A DNA stretch of 13,262 nt from an uncultured Actinomyces sp. (GTDB lineage: Bacteria > Actinomycetota > Actinomycetes > Actinomycetales > Actinomycetaceae). Of the stretch, positions 1 through 7,597 are shown piece after piece; position 1 is the first letter of the stretch; each line of letters starts with the position of its first letter. The notes below the pieces were generated by a model. The model did no database searches and was not told the origin of the DNA. It saw nothing but the letters and a program-made list of their open reading frames with translations. The stretch spans positions 1 to 13,262 of the forward strand of contig CAJZDJ010000055.1 of NCBI GenBank assembly GCA_915063485.1, in the 5' to 3' direction. The position numbers were made by a program, and so were the translations under genes.

Positions 1-1
1 C

Positions 2-760
2 GTAGTCAATATGTGGTCTTCGAAGGTGGCCGCGCTACTAGATAGTGAGATTGGCGCCCCCAGCCTAACCGTTCATATGGCTCTGCCGCCACACTGGCGC
101 TCGATTGTGTGGGCGGCCGGAATTTGGCGCGCTGGCAACGTTTTAACGCTAGACAGTGACCAGGAAGCAGAGTTGTCACTGGCTTGCAGCGAGGAAAATT
201 TAAATCCTGGAGCTGAAGTTAGCGTACTCACTCCCCTGGCTTCTTTGGCACTACGCTGGCCCGGAGCACTGCCTCCACTTACTCTCGACGGCGCCGCTGA
301 TTTGATGTCTTACCCCGACAGTTTCGCACCAATTGCCTGCCCACCTACTGCTCCTGCCTGGCTAAGCGATGGTGAGCTTATCTCTCGCCAGCAAGTTTTA
401 GACCAGGCAGGACTTTATACCCAAACATTAGCGGGTATTAACGATTCACAAAAACCTCAGGAGATAACAGCTTTAACGCCACCAAGCTCAAATCAAGCCG
501 ACATCAACCTTGGGCAAACAAATAGGACCAGCCTACTCGCAGATTCAAACTCCAAGACGACACGCCCGAACAGCAAAGAAAGTTACGCTAACGAGATTAC
601 GCCATTAGCGATATCCACTTCGGATACCCGTCAGGCTTTACTGGCAACCTTGGAGGCTTGGCTAAATGGTCGCACCGCTCTACTGCTAGACCCACAGCTA
701 CCGTCACAGCAGATGCGCCGCACCTTAGCTCAAGAAGGCTGCACCGGCTTAAATATCTAA
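2..760 (+). CDS. TIGR03089 family protein, 5'-truncated by window edge
   Basis: Frame 2 is open from the first base, and the codons before the first ATG (position 11) read V-V-N. They continue naturally into MWSSKVAALL, matching the family pattern 'NWxxKxANLL', so the true start lies upstream of the window and the ATG at 11 is internal. Visible family hallmarks are 'LPPHWRSIVWAAGIWRAG' (about residues 26-43 from the ATG), 'LALRWPGALPPLTLDGAADL' and 'SYPDSFAP'. TIGR03089 proteins are actinobacterial relatives of the N-terminal part of acyl-AMP-forming enzymes, with no assigned reaction. A polar, low-complexity stretch (about residues 140-200, rich in N, S, T, Q) separates the core from a C-terminal 'LEAWLNGRTALLLDP' segment and looks like a lineage-specific insert. 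Base composition is more AT-rich than the genes after 2 kb. In other actinobacteria this family lies near rhamnose and cell-wall precursor genes (recalled), which fits manA and rmlA here. The stop is TAA. Confidence 0.82.
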   Translation, partial: VVNMWSSKVAALLDSEIGAPSLTVHMALPPHWRSIVWAAGIWRAGNVLTLDSDQEAELSLACSEENLNPGAEVSVLTPLASLALRWPGALPPLTLDGAADLMSYPDSFAPIACPPTAPAWLSDGELISRQQVLDQAGLYTQTLAGINDSQKPQEITALTPPSSNQADINLGQTNRTSLLADSNSKTTRPNSKESYANEITPLAISTSDTRQALLATLEAWLNGRTALLLDPQLPSQQMRRTLAQEGCTGLNI

Positions 761-938
761 GTGCTAACAGCCCCCCACAATCGTGTTAGCTGCCACTTCT
801 AACATCAAGCAATTAACATAACTCCAGGCAACCACCCCTCTAAACGGCCCTGACCAGCAGGTATACCCAAAAATAAATATATTTACATATCTACTTTTAC
901 CTACCTACTGTGATGTTAGACATATTAGAAAATGCCTC

Positions 939-967
939 TTGTATGACGCACGTTCGTCACATTTAAG
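939..967 (+). promoter_or_regulatory. Candidate promoter with inverted repeat in the spacer, upstream of lipoprotein gene
   Basis: TTGTAT (939-944) is separated by 17 bp from TTTAAG (962-967), a weak sigma-70-like pair ending about 55 bp before the lipoprotein ATG. The spacer holds an inverted repeat TGACG-6-CGTCA (944-959), placed where a repressor could act. A second symmetric element, TGGAATTCCA, lies at 981-990. Apart from these, the 262-bp gap 761-1022 shows only a weak GCTAAC/GTTAGC pair (763-768/785-790) just after the previous stop. Only sequence resemblance supports the promoter. Confidence 0.3.
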
Positions 968-1022
968 CTGTTACTAATAGTGGAATTCCAAATATTCCCA
1001 CTCTTATAGAAAGCTGACTATC

Positions 1023-1949
1023 ATGCAAACCGCAAAAGCTGTAATTTTGCGCCCAGTTGCTGCGTTTTTCTGTTTATGCTTATGTATCTACTGCTGCGGT
1101 TGCGGAATTATCGGTTCTAAACAATCCGCTCCAAGTGTGTCCGCTACCGTTTCTCCAGATGGTTTAGTGACCAAAAATCAGGAAACTTGGGCGCTTGCTA
1201 CAGACCCTTATGTTGGCAGCAATAACGGCATGATAGTTGCGGTTACTGAAACCTATATTCAGATTTGTATGAATAAACAGGGTTTGTCATACGAAGTGGA
1301 GCCTTATAGCCCCTCACAAGGAACCTCAATTGTGGCTTCAGGCGGTGGGCGGCTGCTGTTTAACGAAAAGATAGCTGCAAAATATGGCTATTCGGTTCCG
1401 CGTGAAGACAGTATTCAGCCTCGCCTGGATCGTTGGAAAAAGCAGGATCAGCAACCCCAGGCTTGGAAACAAGCTCAAGAAAAGTGCTCGCAAGAGGCGA
1501 CTAAAGAGCCACTTGCACAGCAGATCGAACATGACGGGGGAATTTCTCCTTCCTCAGCGCAGTACTCTGAACCTGACGGCCTTAAAGAAGCTGCCCAGCG
1601 TTGGCGTAAATGCATGGAACCATTGGGAATAACCGATTTAGCGGAGCATCCTGATGGAATACCTTCCAAATCGCTATATGACAAATTCAATGGGGTTTCA
1701 GGCGAAGTGCAGTACAAGGATCCGTTTGTACACCCTGTATCGGCTTATGAATTAAAAGTCGCTACTCAAGATGCCAAGTGTCGCACAGAAAGCGGATACA
1801 CCAAACTGCAATATGAAACCGAATGGAGCGCCAGCTATATATATGTGCAAAAGCACTTATCTGAACTGACTGCATTGCGTCAAAAATCGCAGAAAATTCA
1901 GGCTAGGGCGGTCGAATTCTTGAAAGCAAACGGCAACTACGTCTCATAG
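1023..1949 (+). CDS. Putative lipoprotein of unknown function (308 aa)
   Basis: The N-terminus has a positively charged start (K5, R10), a hydrophobic core (residues 11-23) and a cysteine-rich end, CCGC, in which C27 preceded by G26 is the best lipidation site. The lipobox is atypical because position -3 is Cys. This predicts a lipid-anchored protein on the outer face of the membrane. The mature part has no enzyme motif I recognise. It contains repeated 'C-M-x-x-x-G' style segments (ICMNKQG, KCMEPLG, and a later AKCRTESG) and a charged, helix-rich C-terminus. That pattern is common in uncharacterised actinobacterial lipoproteins, where paired cysteines may form disulphides. The ATG at 1023 follows AGAAAG about 9 bp upstream. 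The gene stands alone: it is separated from the TIGR03089 gene by its own leader and ends 4 bp before a strong hairpin. Its composition is AT-rich like the upstream gene and unlike manA and beyond. The stop is TAG. Confidence 0.75.
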   Translation: MQTAKAVILRPVAAFFCLCLCIYCCGCGIIGSKQSAPSVSATVSPDGLVTKNQETWALATDPYVGSNNGMIVAVTETYIQICMNKQGLSYEVEPYSPSQGTSIVASGGGRLLFNEKIAAKYGYSVPREDSIQPRLDRWKKQDQQPQAWKQAQEKCSQEATKEPLAQQIEHDGGISPSSAQYSEPDGLKEAAQRWRKCMEPLGITDLAEHPDGIPSKSLYDKFNGVSGEVQYKDPFVHPVSAYELKVATQDAKCRTESGYTKLQYETEWSASYIYVQKHLSELTALRQKSQKIQARAVEFLKANGNYVS

Positions 1950-1953
1950 CATA

Positions 1954-1980
1954 GGGGGCGAAAGCTAAGCTTTCGCCCCC
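1954..1980 (+). terminator. Strong hairpin terminator between convergent lipoprotein gene and manA
   Basis: GGGGGCGAAAGC (1954-1965) pairs perfectly over 12 bp with GCTTTCGCCCCC (1969-1980) around a 3-base loop, starting 5 bp after the lipoprotein stop codon. The following bases (CTTATTGGTT) are only moderately T-rich. As manA converges on it from the other side, it may block transcription from both directions, but manA's side has no T-run. Confidence 0.8.
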
Positions 1981-2051
1981 CTTATTGGTTAAGTACAGCG
2001 TTTAGAGCGCCTTTGGCAGTTAGTGCAAGGCAGCTGGCTGCTTTAGCTGGC

Positions 2052-3284
2052 TTACGGTACGTCAGCCTGGACCAGGGTGCCGTGGCCGCTAACGTTAACG
2101 GCGCCGTCGTCGGCACGCACAAAAACAGCCTGACCGCGACGCAGCGGCAGACTCTTACCGCCCGCGTTAACAGTTAGCTCGCCGTCAACGTTTAACAGCG
2201 TGCGCGGCCCGCGTCCGGGCACTTTAACAGAGCCATCAGCTTCACTAACCGTGGTAACTACCAGCTCAAAATCCTCCACCGGCACGTTATAGGCGCGGCA
2301 GTGCTCGCTGAGGCGCTCGGGGGCCGGGCGCATAGGCGGGGCCGCCACATAATCCACGCAGGCCAGCATTTCGGGGGCATCAACATGCTTGTGAGTCAGG
2401 CCCGCACGCAGCACATTGTCACTGGCAGACATGATCTCCACAGCCAAACCAGAAATATATGCGTGCACCGCACCTGCGGGCACAAACAATGCCTCCCCCG
2501 GGTTCAAAGTAACCGGGTTTAACAGCAGCGCCGCCGCCACCCCCGGGTCGCCCGGGAAAGCCGCCTGCATCGCCATGATGTAAGCATCAAGTCGAGGAGA
2601 CGGCGAGGCTCCCGCCGCCGCTCGCGCCGAAACCTCATCCACCAGCTGCTCAACCTGCTCAGCTGTAGGGCGAGTCTGCGGGCTAAGCAGCCAGCTAAAA
2701 GCCTTCTTAATCCCAAAACGGGTGGGGTTAGCGTGCAAGAACTCCGCCACCGCGCAAGCCAGCGGCGATTTAAGGCCATCAATCACCTCAATGGCACGCC
2801 GAGGAGTACGGAAGCCACTAACCGCCTCATAGCGGGTCAGGGCCAGCACCATTTCCGGCTTGTGATTGCGGTCTTTGTAATTGCGGTTAGGCGCATCAAT
2901 GGCAATGCCAGCTGCATCCTCATCATCAAAGCGAATGCGTGCCCGCTCGATATCGGGGTGCACCTGCAGCGACAGCGGCTGGTTGGGAGCAATCACCTTA
3001 AACAAGTAAGGCAACTGATCGCCAAAGCGCGCCACAATATCTGCACCCATCACCCCCACCGGGTCGCTAGCTACCAGCTGGTCCAAGGTGGTAGGCGAGG
3101 TGTTTAGAGCACTGCCATCATCTGCGAGCAGCTGGGTTGGGCCGCCAGCATGGCCGCCAAACCACAGCTCCCCGAAGGGTTTACCGTCTGCGGGAACATT
3201 CAAAAACTCGGGGATAGCATTTGGGGAGCCCCAGTCATAGTTCTTAACCGCACCACTGAGTCGATCCATCAAATTTGCTTTCAT
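2052..3284 (-). CDS. manA: Mannose-6-phosphate isomerase, class I
   Basis: Cytosolic zinc enzyme that interconverts fructose-6-phosphate and mannose-6-phosphate, feeding GDP-mannose and mannosylated cell-envelope polymers. The 410-aa product has the class I PMI layout. It opens with 'AVKNYDWGS' (about 12-20). The metal-ligand motif QVHP (107-110) is followed by 'NHKPEMVLAL' (140-149, ligand Glu144). 'FVPAGAVHAY' (267-276) supplies the last His ligand, and the active-site 'SDNVLRAGLTHKHVD' (288-302) contains the catalytic Arg. All key residues are present, and the length is normal for actinobacterial PMIs. Two starts are possible: ATG 3284, with no clear Shine-Dalgarno, or ATG 3269 (residue 6), with GAAAG about 9 bp upstream and a family-typical N-terminus. 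It is divergent from rmlA and convergent with the lipoprotein gene, so it is probably monocistronic. The stop is TAA. GC is clearly higher than in the two preceding genes. Confidence 0.95.
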   Translation of the reverse strand: MKANLMDRLSGAVKNYDWGSPNAIPEFLNVPADGKPFGELWFGGHAGGPTQLLADDGSALNTSPTTLDQLVASDPVGVMGADIVARFGDQLPYLFKVIAPNQPLSLQVHPDIERARIRFDDEDAAGIAIDAPNRNYKDRNHKPEMVLALTRYEAVSGFRTPRRAIEVIDGLKSPLACAVAEFLHANPTRFGIKKAFSWLLSPQTRPTAEQVEQLVDEVSARAAAGASPSPRLDAYIMAMQAAFPGDPGVAAALLLNPVTLNPGEALFVPAGAVHAYISGLAVEIMSASDNVLRAGLTHKHVDAPEMLACVDYVAAPPMRPAPERLSEHCRAYNVPVEDFELVVTTVSEADGSVKVPGRGPRTLLNVDGELTVNAGGKSLPLRRGQAVFVRADDGAVNVSGHGTLVQADVP

Positions 3285-3485
3285 CTGGTGTGTAAGACTA
3301 GATCTACGCTAGCCGATAAGTCCTAAATTGTCAGTTAAACGTGGCCCGCTCTACCCGTTTTGTGGCGCACACAAGCCCTTACCCAACCCTTTTGCCTTAG
3401 CAAGCCCCCTTATGCCCCAGCCACTACCCGCATTTAGCAAGCCCACCGGGGTAAATAGGTGCATTTAGAGCGCAAATAAGAAACA
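3285..3485. promoter_or_regulatory. Divergent manA/rmlA intergenic region with short direct repeats
   Basis: This region must hold the promoters of both divergent genes. For manA, CTGACA (minus strand, 3334-3329) with a 17-bp spacer to TAGCGT (3311-3306) is the best but weak candidate. No convincing -35/-10 pair was found for rmlA. TTAGCAAGCCC occurs twice as an exact direct repeat (3397-3407, 3434-3444), with a partial copy AAGCCC at 3373-3378. GCATTTAG also occurs twice. Any role as a regulator site is unproven. Confidence 0.35.
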
Positions 3486-4364
3486 ATGGGACTTATGCGT
3501 GGCATCGTACTGGCCGGTGGTTCCGGCACTCGACTAAACCCCATCACCCTTGGCACCTCAAAGCAGCTGGTGCCCGTCTACGACAAGCCCATGATTTACT
3601 ACCCGCTGAGCACTCTTATGATTGCCGGCATTAGTGAAATCCTGGTTATCACTACCCCCCACGACGCGCCGGCCTTCCACCGTCTACTAGGCGACGGCTC
3701 GCAGCTGGGCGTAAACCTGTCCTACACCGTACAAAAAGAACCCAACGGCCTGGCTCAGGCTTTCGTACTGGGCGCAGACTTCATCGGTAATGAGGCTGCC
3801 GCTTTGGTGCTGGGTGACAACATCTTCTACGGCCCCGGCATGGGTACGCGCCTGCGCCGCCACACCCAGCCCGACGGCGGCGTGGTCTTTGCCTACCAGG
3901 TGGCCAACCCCAGCGATTACGGCGTGGTGGAGTTTGACGCTGATTTCAAGGCCCTGTCCATTGAAGAAAAGCCGGCTAAGCCGCGCTCCAACTGGGCCGT
4001 GCCCGGCCTGTACTTCTACGACAACGACGTGGTTTCCATCGCCCGCGACCTCAAGCCCAGCGCGCGCGGCGAATACGAAATCACCGACATTAACCGCACC
4101 TACCTTGAACAAGGCCGCCTGCAGGTAGAGCCCCTGCCGCGTGGCACCGCCTGGCTAGACACCGGTACTTTCGGCTCCCTGGCTGACGCCACCAGCTTCG
4201 TGCGTACCATCCAGGCCCGTCAGGGTCTGAGCGTGGGTTGCCCCGAGGAGATCGCCTGGCGCAACGGCTTTATCGACGACGACGGCCTGCGTCAGCGCGC
4301 CGAGCCGCTGGTTAAGTCCGGTTACGGCCAGTACCTACTAGACCTACTAGAGCGCGGCAAGTAA
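3486..4364 (+). CDS. rmlA: Glucose-1-phosphate thymidylyltransferase
   Basis: Makes dTDP-glucose from dTTP and glucose-1-phosphate, the first step toward dTDP-rhamnose and other dTDP-deoxysugars in the cytosol. The 292-aa product has the standard RmlA length. The nucleotide-binding motif GGSGTRL (11-17) is followed by the Lys of '[12 protein letters not shown]' (25-36). LGDNIFYG (108-115) carries a metal/catalytic Asp, and EEKP (159-162), GEYEITDIN (194-202) and WLDTGT (222-227) follow. ATG 3486 gives the longest form. ATG 3495 gives the family-typical MRGIVLAGG start, so the true start may be 9 bp downstream; neither has a strong Shine-Dalgarno. rmlB, rmlC and rmlD are not in the window. Alternative symbol rfbA. 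The gene is followed by its own terminator and is separated from the lic-type operon by about 340 bp, so it is probably a single-gene unit. Confidence 0.95.
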   Translation: MGLMRGIVLAGGSGTRLNPITLGTSKQLVPVYDKPMIYYPLSTLMIAGISEILVITTPHDAPAFHRLLGDGSQLGVNLSYTVQKEPNGLAQAFVLGADFIGNEAAALVLGDNIFYGPGMGTRLRRHTQPDGGVVFAYQVANPSDYGVVEFDADFKALSIEEKPAKPRSNWAVPGLYFYDNDVVSIARDLKPSARGEYEITDINRTYLEQGRLQVEPLPRGTAWLDTGTFGSLADATSFVRTIQARQGLSVGCPEEIAWRNGFIDDDGLRQRAEPLVKSGYGQYLLDLLERGK

Positions 4365-4442
4365 ATCAGCGTCGTATCAACGTCGCACCAGCTAACCGGC
4401 TTTAGCGCTGACAGCTGCTAGCACCGCAAAACATTTCAGCCT

Positions 4443-4474
4443 AAATAGGCCCCGCCAAATGGCGGGGCCTATTT
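4443..4474 (+). terminator. Rho-independent terminator after rmlA
   Basis: AAATAGGCCCCGCC (4443-4456) pairs perfectly over 14 bp with GGCGGGGCCTATTT (4461-4474) around an AAAT loop. The A-tract/T-tract flanks are built into the stem, and pyrimidine-rich TCCTCTC follows. It lies 78 bp after the rmlA stop and isolates rmlA from the operon that follows. The bases 4365-4442 in between hold nothing recognisable. Confidence 0.85.
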
Positions 4475-4485
4475 CCTCTCTACCT

Positions 4486-4594
4486 GGGCTCTAACTGCGC
4501 TTTAAACGGGCTCTAGGCGGGCTTTAACCGGACCCTAAGCGGGCCCTAACCGCACTTTAACCGGGCCTAAGCAGGCCCTAAGCGGGCCTAGCAC
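4486..4594. repeat. Degenerate tandem repeat with 11-bp period (about 10 units)
   Basis: Ten consecutive units follow the consensus GGGCYYTAANC, for example GGGCTCTAACT, GGGCTTTAACC, GGGCCCTAACC and AGGCCCTAAGC. Eight or nine units are exactly 11 bp and at least one is 10 bp, so the T-A-A steps recur about once per helical turn. The array sits between the rmlA terminator and the promoter of the lic-type operon. It has no coding potential I can support. Its function is unknown: it could be a helically phased, bent or protein-binding element, or a neutral slippage product. Confidence 0.75.
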
Positions 4595-4609
4595 AAGGCA
4601 ACTTTGTAC

Positions 4610-4620
4610 AGTGTGACACT
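4610..4620. promoter_or_regulatory. Palindrome upstream of the lic-type operon promoter
   Basis: AGTGTGACACT is a perfect 5-1-5 palindrome lying 17 bp upstream of the candidate -35 element. It could be an operator. The operon's first protein has a winged-helix domain, making autoregulation an obvious but untested idea. The site is short enough that chance is possible. Confidence 0.3.
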
Positions 4621-4636
4621 TTTAGAGCCTAGCCTG

Positions 4637-4665
4637 TTCACATTTGCTACCCGTAGTAATATATT
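4637..4665 (+). promoter_or_regulatory. Candidate promoter of the lic-type operon
   Basis: TTCACA (4637-4642) is followed by a 17-bp spacer and TATATT (4660-4665), a good sigma-70-like match. A transcription start near 4672 would give a leader of about 34 bases before the ATG at 4706. It is the only strong candidate between the rmlA terminator and 4706. Given the gene spacing (39, 36, overlap, overlap), it probably drives everything to 11799. Confidence 0.5.
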
Positions 4666-4705
4666 CGAACGCGCAAGTTAGTAACGCTACGGTGAACGGA
4701 TTGTT

Positions 4706-6574
4706 ATGAGTTCCTCCAGCCCCACCACATTATCGCAGCTGCAATTTGAGGTTTTACGAGCCCTGCTGCACGCAGATAAACCCCTCACCCAGCGTGAACT
4801 GCACCAGCTCACCGATATCTCCCTGGGTAGTGTTAACTCCACCGTGCGCCAATGTGAAGCCGCCGGTTACATCAGCGAGCGCGCCCTAACTGAAGCCGGT
4901 CGCCAAGCCCTAGCCCCCTACAAGGTGGATAACGCCATCATTATGGCGGCGGGTCTATCCCAGCGTTTCGCCCCTATCTCCTATGAGCGCCCCAAGGGTA
5001 CTTTGCGTGTGCGCGGCCAGGCCCTAATCGACCGCCAAATTGAGCAGCTGCGCGAGGCTGGCATTAATGACATCACAGTAGTGGTGGGTTACAAGAAGGA
5101 GCACTTCTTCTACCTGGCCGCCAAGTACGGGGTCAAAATCGTGGTCAACTCTGACTACGCCACCCGCAACAATAACGGCTCACTGTGGCTGGTGCGTGAG
5201 CAGCTAGCTAACACCTACATTTGCTCCTCGGATGACTACTTCACGGTCAATCCTTTTGAAGACTATGTTTATCAGGCCTACTACTCGGCCCAGTATGCCC
5301 AGGGCCCCACGGCTGAATGGTGCATTACTACCGGCGCTGGTGGACGTATTACTGGCGTTAGCGTAGGCGGCGCCAACGCCTGGTACATGCTTGGCCATGT
5401 CTACTTTGACCGGGCTTTTTCAGCTACTTTCCGCCGTATTTTGGAAAGTGTCTACCACCTGCCTGAAACTGCCCCCAAGCTGTGGGAGTCAATCTACCTA
5501 GACCACATTCGTGAGCTGAATATGGTGATGCGCCCCTACCCGGAGGGGGTAATTAACGAGTTTGATTCGGTAGATGAGATTCGCTCTTTTGACCCGCTGT
5601 TCCTGGAGAATCTCGACTCTGACATTTTCACCAACATCACCTCCACGCTGGGCTGCCAGGTTGATGAGATCACCGATTTTTATCCGCTTAAGCAGGGCAT
5701 CACTAACCTGTCTTGCCACTTTAGGGTGGGCGATCAGGAGTACGTCTACCGCCACCCGGGTGCGGGCACAGACAAGATCGTGGACCGTGCCGCTGAGTTT
5801 GAGGCCCTGAATTTGGCCCGCGACCTGGGCATTGACCACACCTTCATTACCGGTGACACGGTTAAGGGCTGGAAGATTTCACGTTTCATTCCCGACGCCG
5901 CCAACCTAGACGTTAACGATCCGGCCCAGCTCACCCGGGCTATGGATATGGCCCGCACGCTGCACAGCAGTGACATGCGCCTGTCGCGCCACTTTGACTT
6001 TGTCACCGAGGGCCTAAAGTATGAGGCGATTTTGCGCCAGTTTGGGCCGATTGATGTGCCCGACTATCAGGTGATGCGCGACAAGATCATGCGTCTAAAG
6101 CGTTTCACTGAGGCCGATGGCTACCAGTTGGTGCCCAGCCACAATGACTTCTTCCCGCTCAACTTCCTGGTTTCTAACGATGCCTCTAACAATGAAATCG
6201 ACCTGATCGACTGGGAGTATGCGGGCATGTCAGACCCGGCCGCCGATTTTGGCACCATGGTGGTTTGCGCCAGCTTGAGCCGTACCCAGTCCGACGCCGC
6301 CTTGGCCGCCTATCTTGAGGCTGAGCCCACCGCCGCTCAGCAGCGTCACTTCTACGCCTACGTGGTTTTCGCCGGTTGGTGCTGGTACGTGTGGTCTTTG
6401 GTTAAGGAGGCTGAAGGCGACGACGTCGGCCAGTGGCTCTACATCTACTACCAGGCCGCCAGTGACAACATTGACTGGGTGCTAGCCGCCTATGAGCAGG
6501 CCGCAGCCGCCGCCCAAGCCGAGGCCGCCAGCGACGCCGTCGCCAAGCCGGATCAAACCAGCACAAACCACTAA
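4706..6574 (+). CDS. Winged-helix / LicC phosphocholine cytidylyltransferase / LicA choline kinase fusion
   Basis: 622-aa protein with three regions. Residues about 9-72 form a MarR-like winged helix ('LTQRELHQLTDISLGSVNST'). Residues about 75-300 form a sugar-nucleotidyltransferase-fold domain of the LicC type: AAGLSQRF (81-88), the Lys of RPKGTL (K97) and SSDDYF (174-179). Residues about 325-590 form a LicA-type choline/ethanolamine kinase domain, with 'QGITNLSCHF' (330-339), the Brenner motif HNDFFPLNF (479-487) and the metal-binding IDWEYAG (501-507). By family knowledge, the kinase makes phosphocholine and the cytidylyltransferase converts it to CDP-choline. LicC-LicA fusions are known in Treponema and some Neisseria. 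The substrate could instead be ethanolamine or another amino alcohol, since the folds do not prove choline. The C-terminus is an Ala-rich tail. The gene is first in the operon, 39 bp before the permease, with a weak Shine-Dalgarno and a TAA stop. Confidence 0.88.
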   Translation: MSSSSPTTLSQLQFEVLRALLHADKPLTQRELHQLTDISLGSVNSTVRQCEAAGYISERALTEAGRQALAPYKVDNAIIMAAGLSQRFAPISYERPKGTLRVRGQALIDRQIEQLREAGINDITVVVGYKKEHFFYLAAKYGVKIVVNSDYATRNNNGSLWLVREQLANTYICSSDDYFTVNPFEDYVYQAYYSAQYAQGPTAEWCITTGAGGRITGVSVGGANAWYMLGHVYFDRAFSATFRRILESVYHLPETAPKLWESIYLDHIRELNMVMRPYPEGVINEFDSVDEIRSFDPLFLENLDSDIFTNITSTLGCQVDEITDFYPLKQGITNLSCHFRVGDQEYVYRHPGAGTDKIVDRAAEFEALNLARDLGIDHTFITGDTVKGWKISRFIPDAANLDVNDPAQLTRAMDMARTLHSSDMRLSRHFDFVTEGLKYEAILRQFGPIDVPDYQVMRDKIMRLKRFTEADGYQLVPSHNDFFPLNFLVSNDASNNEIDLIDWEYAGMSDPAADFGTMVVCASLSRTQSDAALAAYLEAEPTAAQQRHFYAYVVFAGWCWYVWSLVKEAEGDDVGQWLYIYYQAASDNIDWVLAAYEQAAAAAQAEAASDAVAKPDQTSTNH

Positions 6575-6613
6575 AACCAGCGCAATAAGAACGCAATAAG
6601 TAGGAGTAAAACC

Positions 6614-7561
6614 ATGCGTTACGGAATTGGTTCAGGTGCCCTGTGGGGCCTAGACACCGTCATTTTAGCTATCGCGCTGGCGCTTAACCCCTTCGCCACC
6701 GACGCCCACGCCTCGCTAGTTTCAGCGGCTTTACACGACGCTGTTTGCGCTCTAATCTTGCTGGTCTTTATGGCCATGCGCGGGCGTCTAAAGGACACTT
6801 GGCGGGCAATTCACACGCGCAGTGGCCGCGCAGTTATGGTGGCCGCGCTGCTGGGTGGGCCTATCGGTATGAGCGGTTACCTGCTGGCTATTGACCAGAT
6901 CGGCGCCGGTTACACCGCCATCATCTCCACCTTCTACCCGGCTTTGGGTACGGCCCTGGCAGTGGCGGTGCTCAAAGAGCGGATGCGTCCGCGTCAGGTG
7001 ATTGCCCTGGCTGTGGCTATTGGCGCCATTATTGCCACCAGCATTATTGTCATCAGCCACACCTCCACCAGTGCTTCTGGCTCAGCGCTTTGGGGTGTGC
7101 TCGGCGCCCTGGCGGCTGTGGCCGGGTGGGGCTGTGAAGCCGTGATTTTGGCTTGGGGTATGCGCGACGACGCCGTCGACAATGAGACGGCCCTGCAGAT
7201 CCGCGAAACCACCTCGGGGCTAACCTACCTGGTGTTAGTGGTGCCGTTAGGTGGGGCTTTAAGCAGCACCGGGCAGGCTTTAACCAGCCCTGGCGCGATG
7301 GGACTGGTAGCTTTGGCCGCCGCCGCCGGCACCGCCTCCTACCTGTTCTATTACAAGGCCATTGACCTGCTGGGGGCCGCGCGAGTCATGGCGCTTAACA
7401 TTTCCTACTCGGCTTGGGCAGTGCTGTTTGCCTTCCTTTTGCAGTCGATTGTGCCCGCGCCTATCCAAATCGTGCTGTGCGTAGTGATTTTGATTGGCAC
7501 CGTACTTGCAGCTACCGAAAACTGGCGTGAGCTAACTTCTTTCAAGAGCCAAAGCCGCTAG
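6614..7561 (+). CDS. licB: LicB-like choline permease, DMT/EamA family
   Basis: 315-aa, very hydrophobic inner-membrane protein with about ten membrane segments in two EamA-type halves. The first half begins 'GIGSGALWGLDTVILAIAL' and the second starts around residue 155 ('ALWGVLGALAAVAGWGCEAV'). Conserved small-residue helices include 'GGPIGMSGYLLAI' and 'SYLFYYKAIDLLGAARVMAL'. LicB of Haemophilus and Streptococcus is a choline importer of this family, and the position immediately after the LicC/LicA fusion supports the same role. Without the context it would be called only a DMT transporter. AGGAG lies 7 bp before the ATG at 6614. The stop is TAG. The reading frame past this stop stays open through 12 codons into the licD ATG at 7598. 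Confidence 0.85.
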   Translation: MRYGIGSGALWGLDTVILAIALALNPFATDAHASLVSAALHDAVCALILLVFMAMRGRLKDTWRAIHTRSGRAVMVAALLGGPIGMSGYLLAIDQIGAGYTAIISTFYPALGTALAVAVLKERMRPRQVIALAVAIGAIIATSIIVISHTSTSASGSALWGVLGALAAVAGWGCEAVILAWGMRDDAVDNETALQIRETTSGLTYLVLVVPLGGALSSTGQALTSPGAMGLVALAAAAGTASYLFYYKAIDLLGAARVMALNISYSAWAVLFAFLLQSIVPAPIQIVLCVVILIGTVLAATENWRELTSFKSQSR

Positions 7562-7597
7562 AATCGCTGTATCGCCCACCTGCAAGTTAGGAAACCT

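Noticed and set aside
2733..3107. Plus-strand frame inside manA
   Set aside because: It is a shadow of manA with no recognisable motif and no initiation signal.
3687..4112. Minus-strand 141-codon frame inside rmlA
   Set aside because: It is antisense to the conserved RmlA core, has no family resemblance, and is explained by codon bias.
4486..4594. Telomere-like or CRISPR-like array, because of repeated CCCTAA-type units
   Set aside because: The units are only 11 bp, degenerate and contiguous, with no spacers, and they lie inside an ordinary intergenic region.
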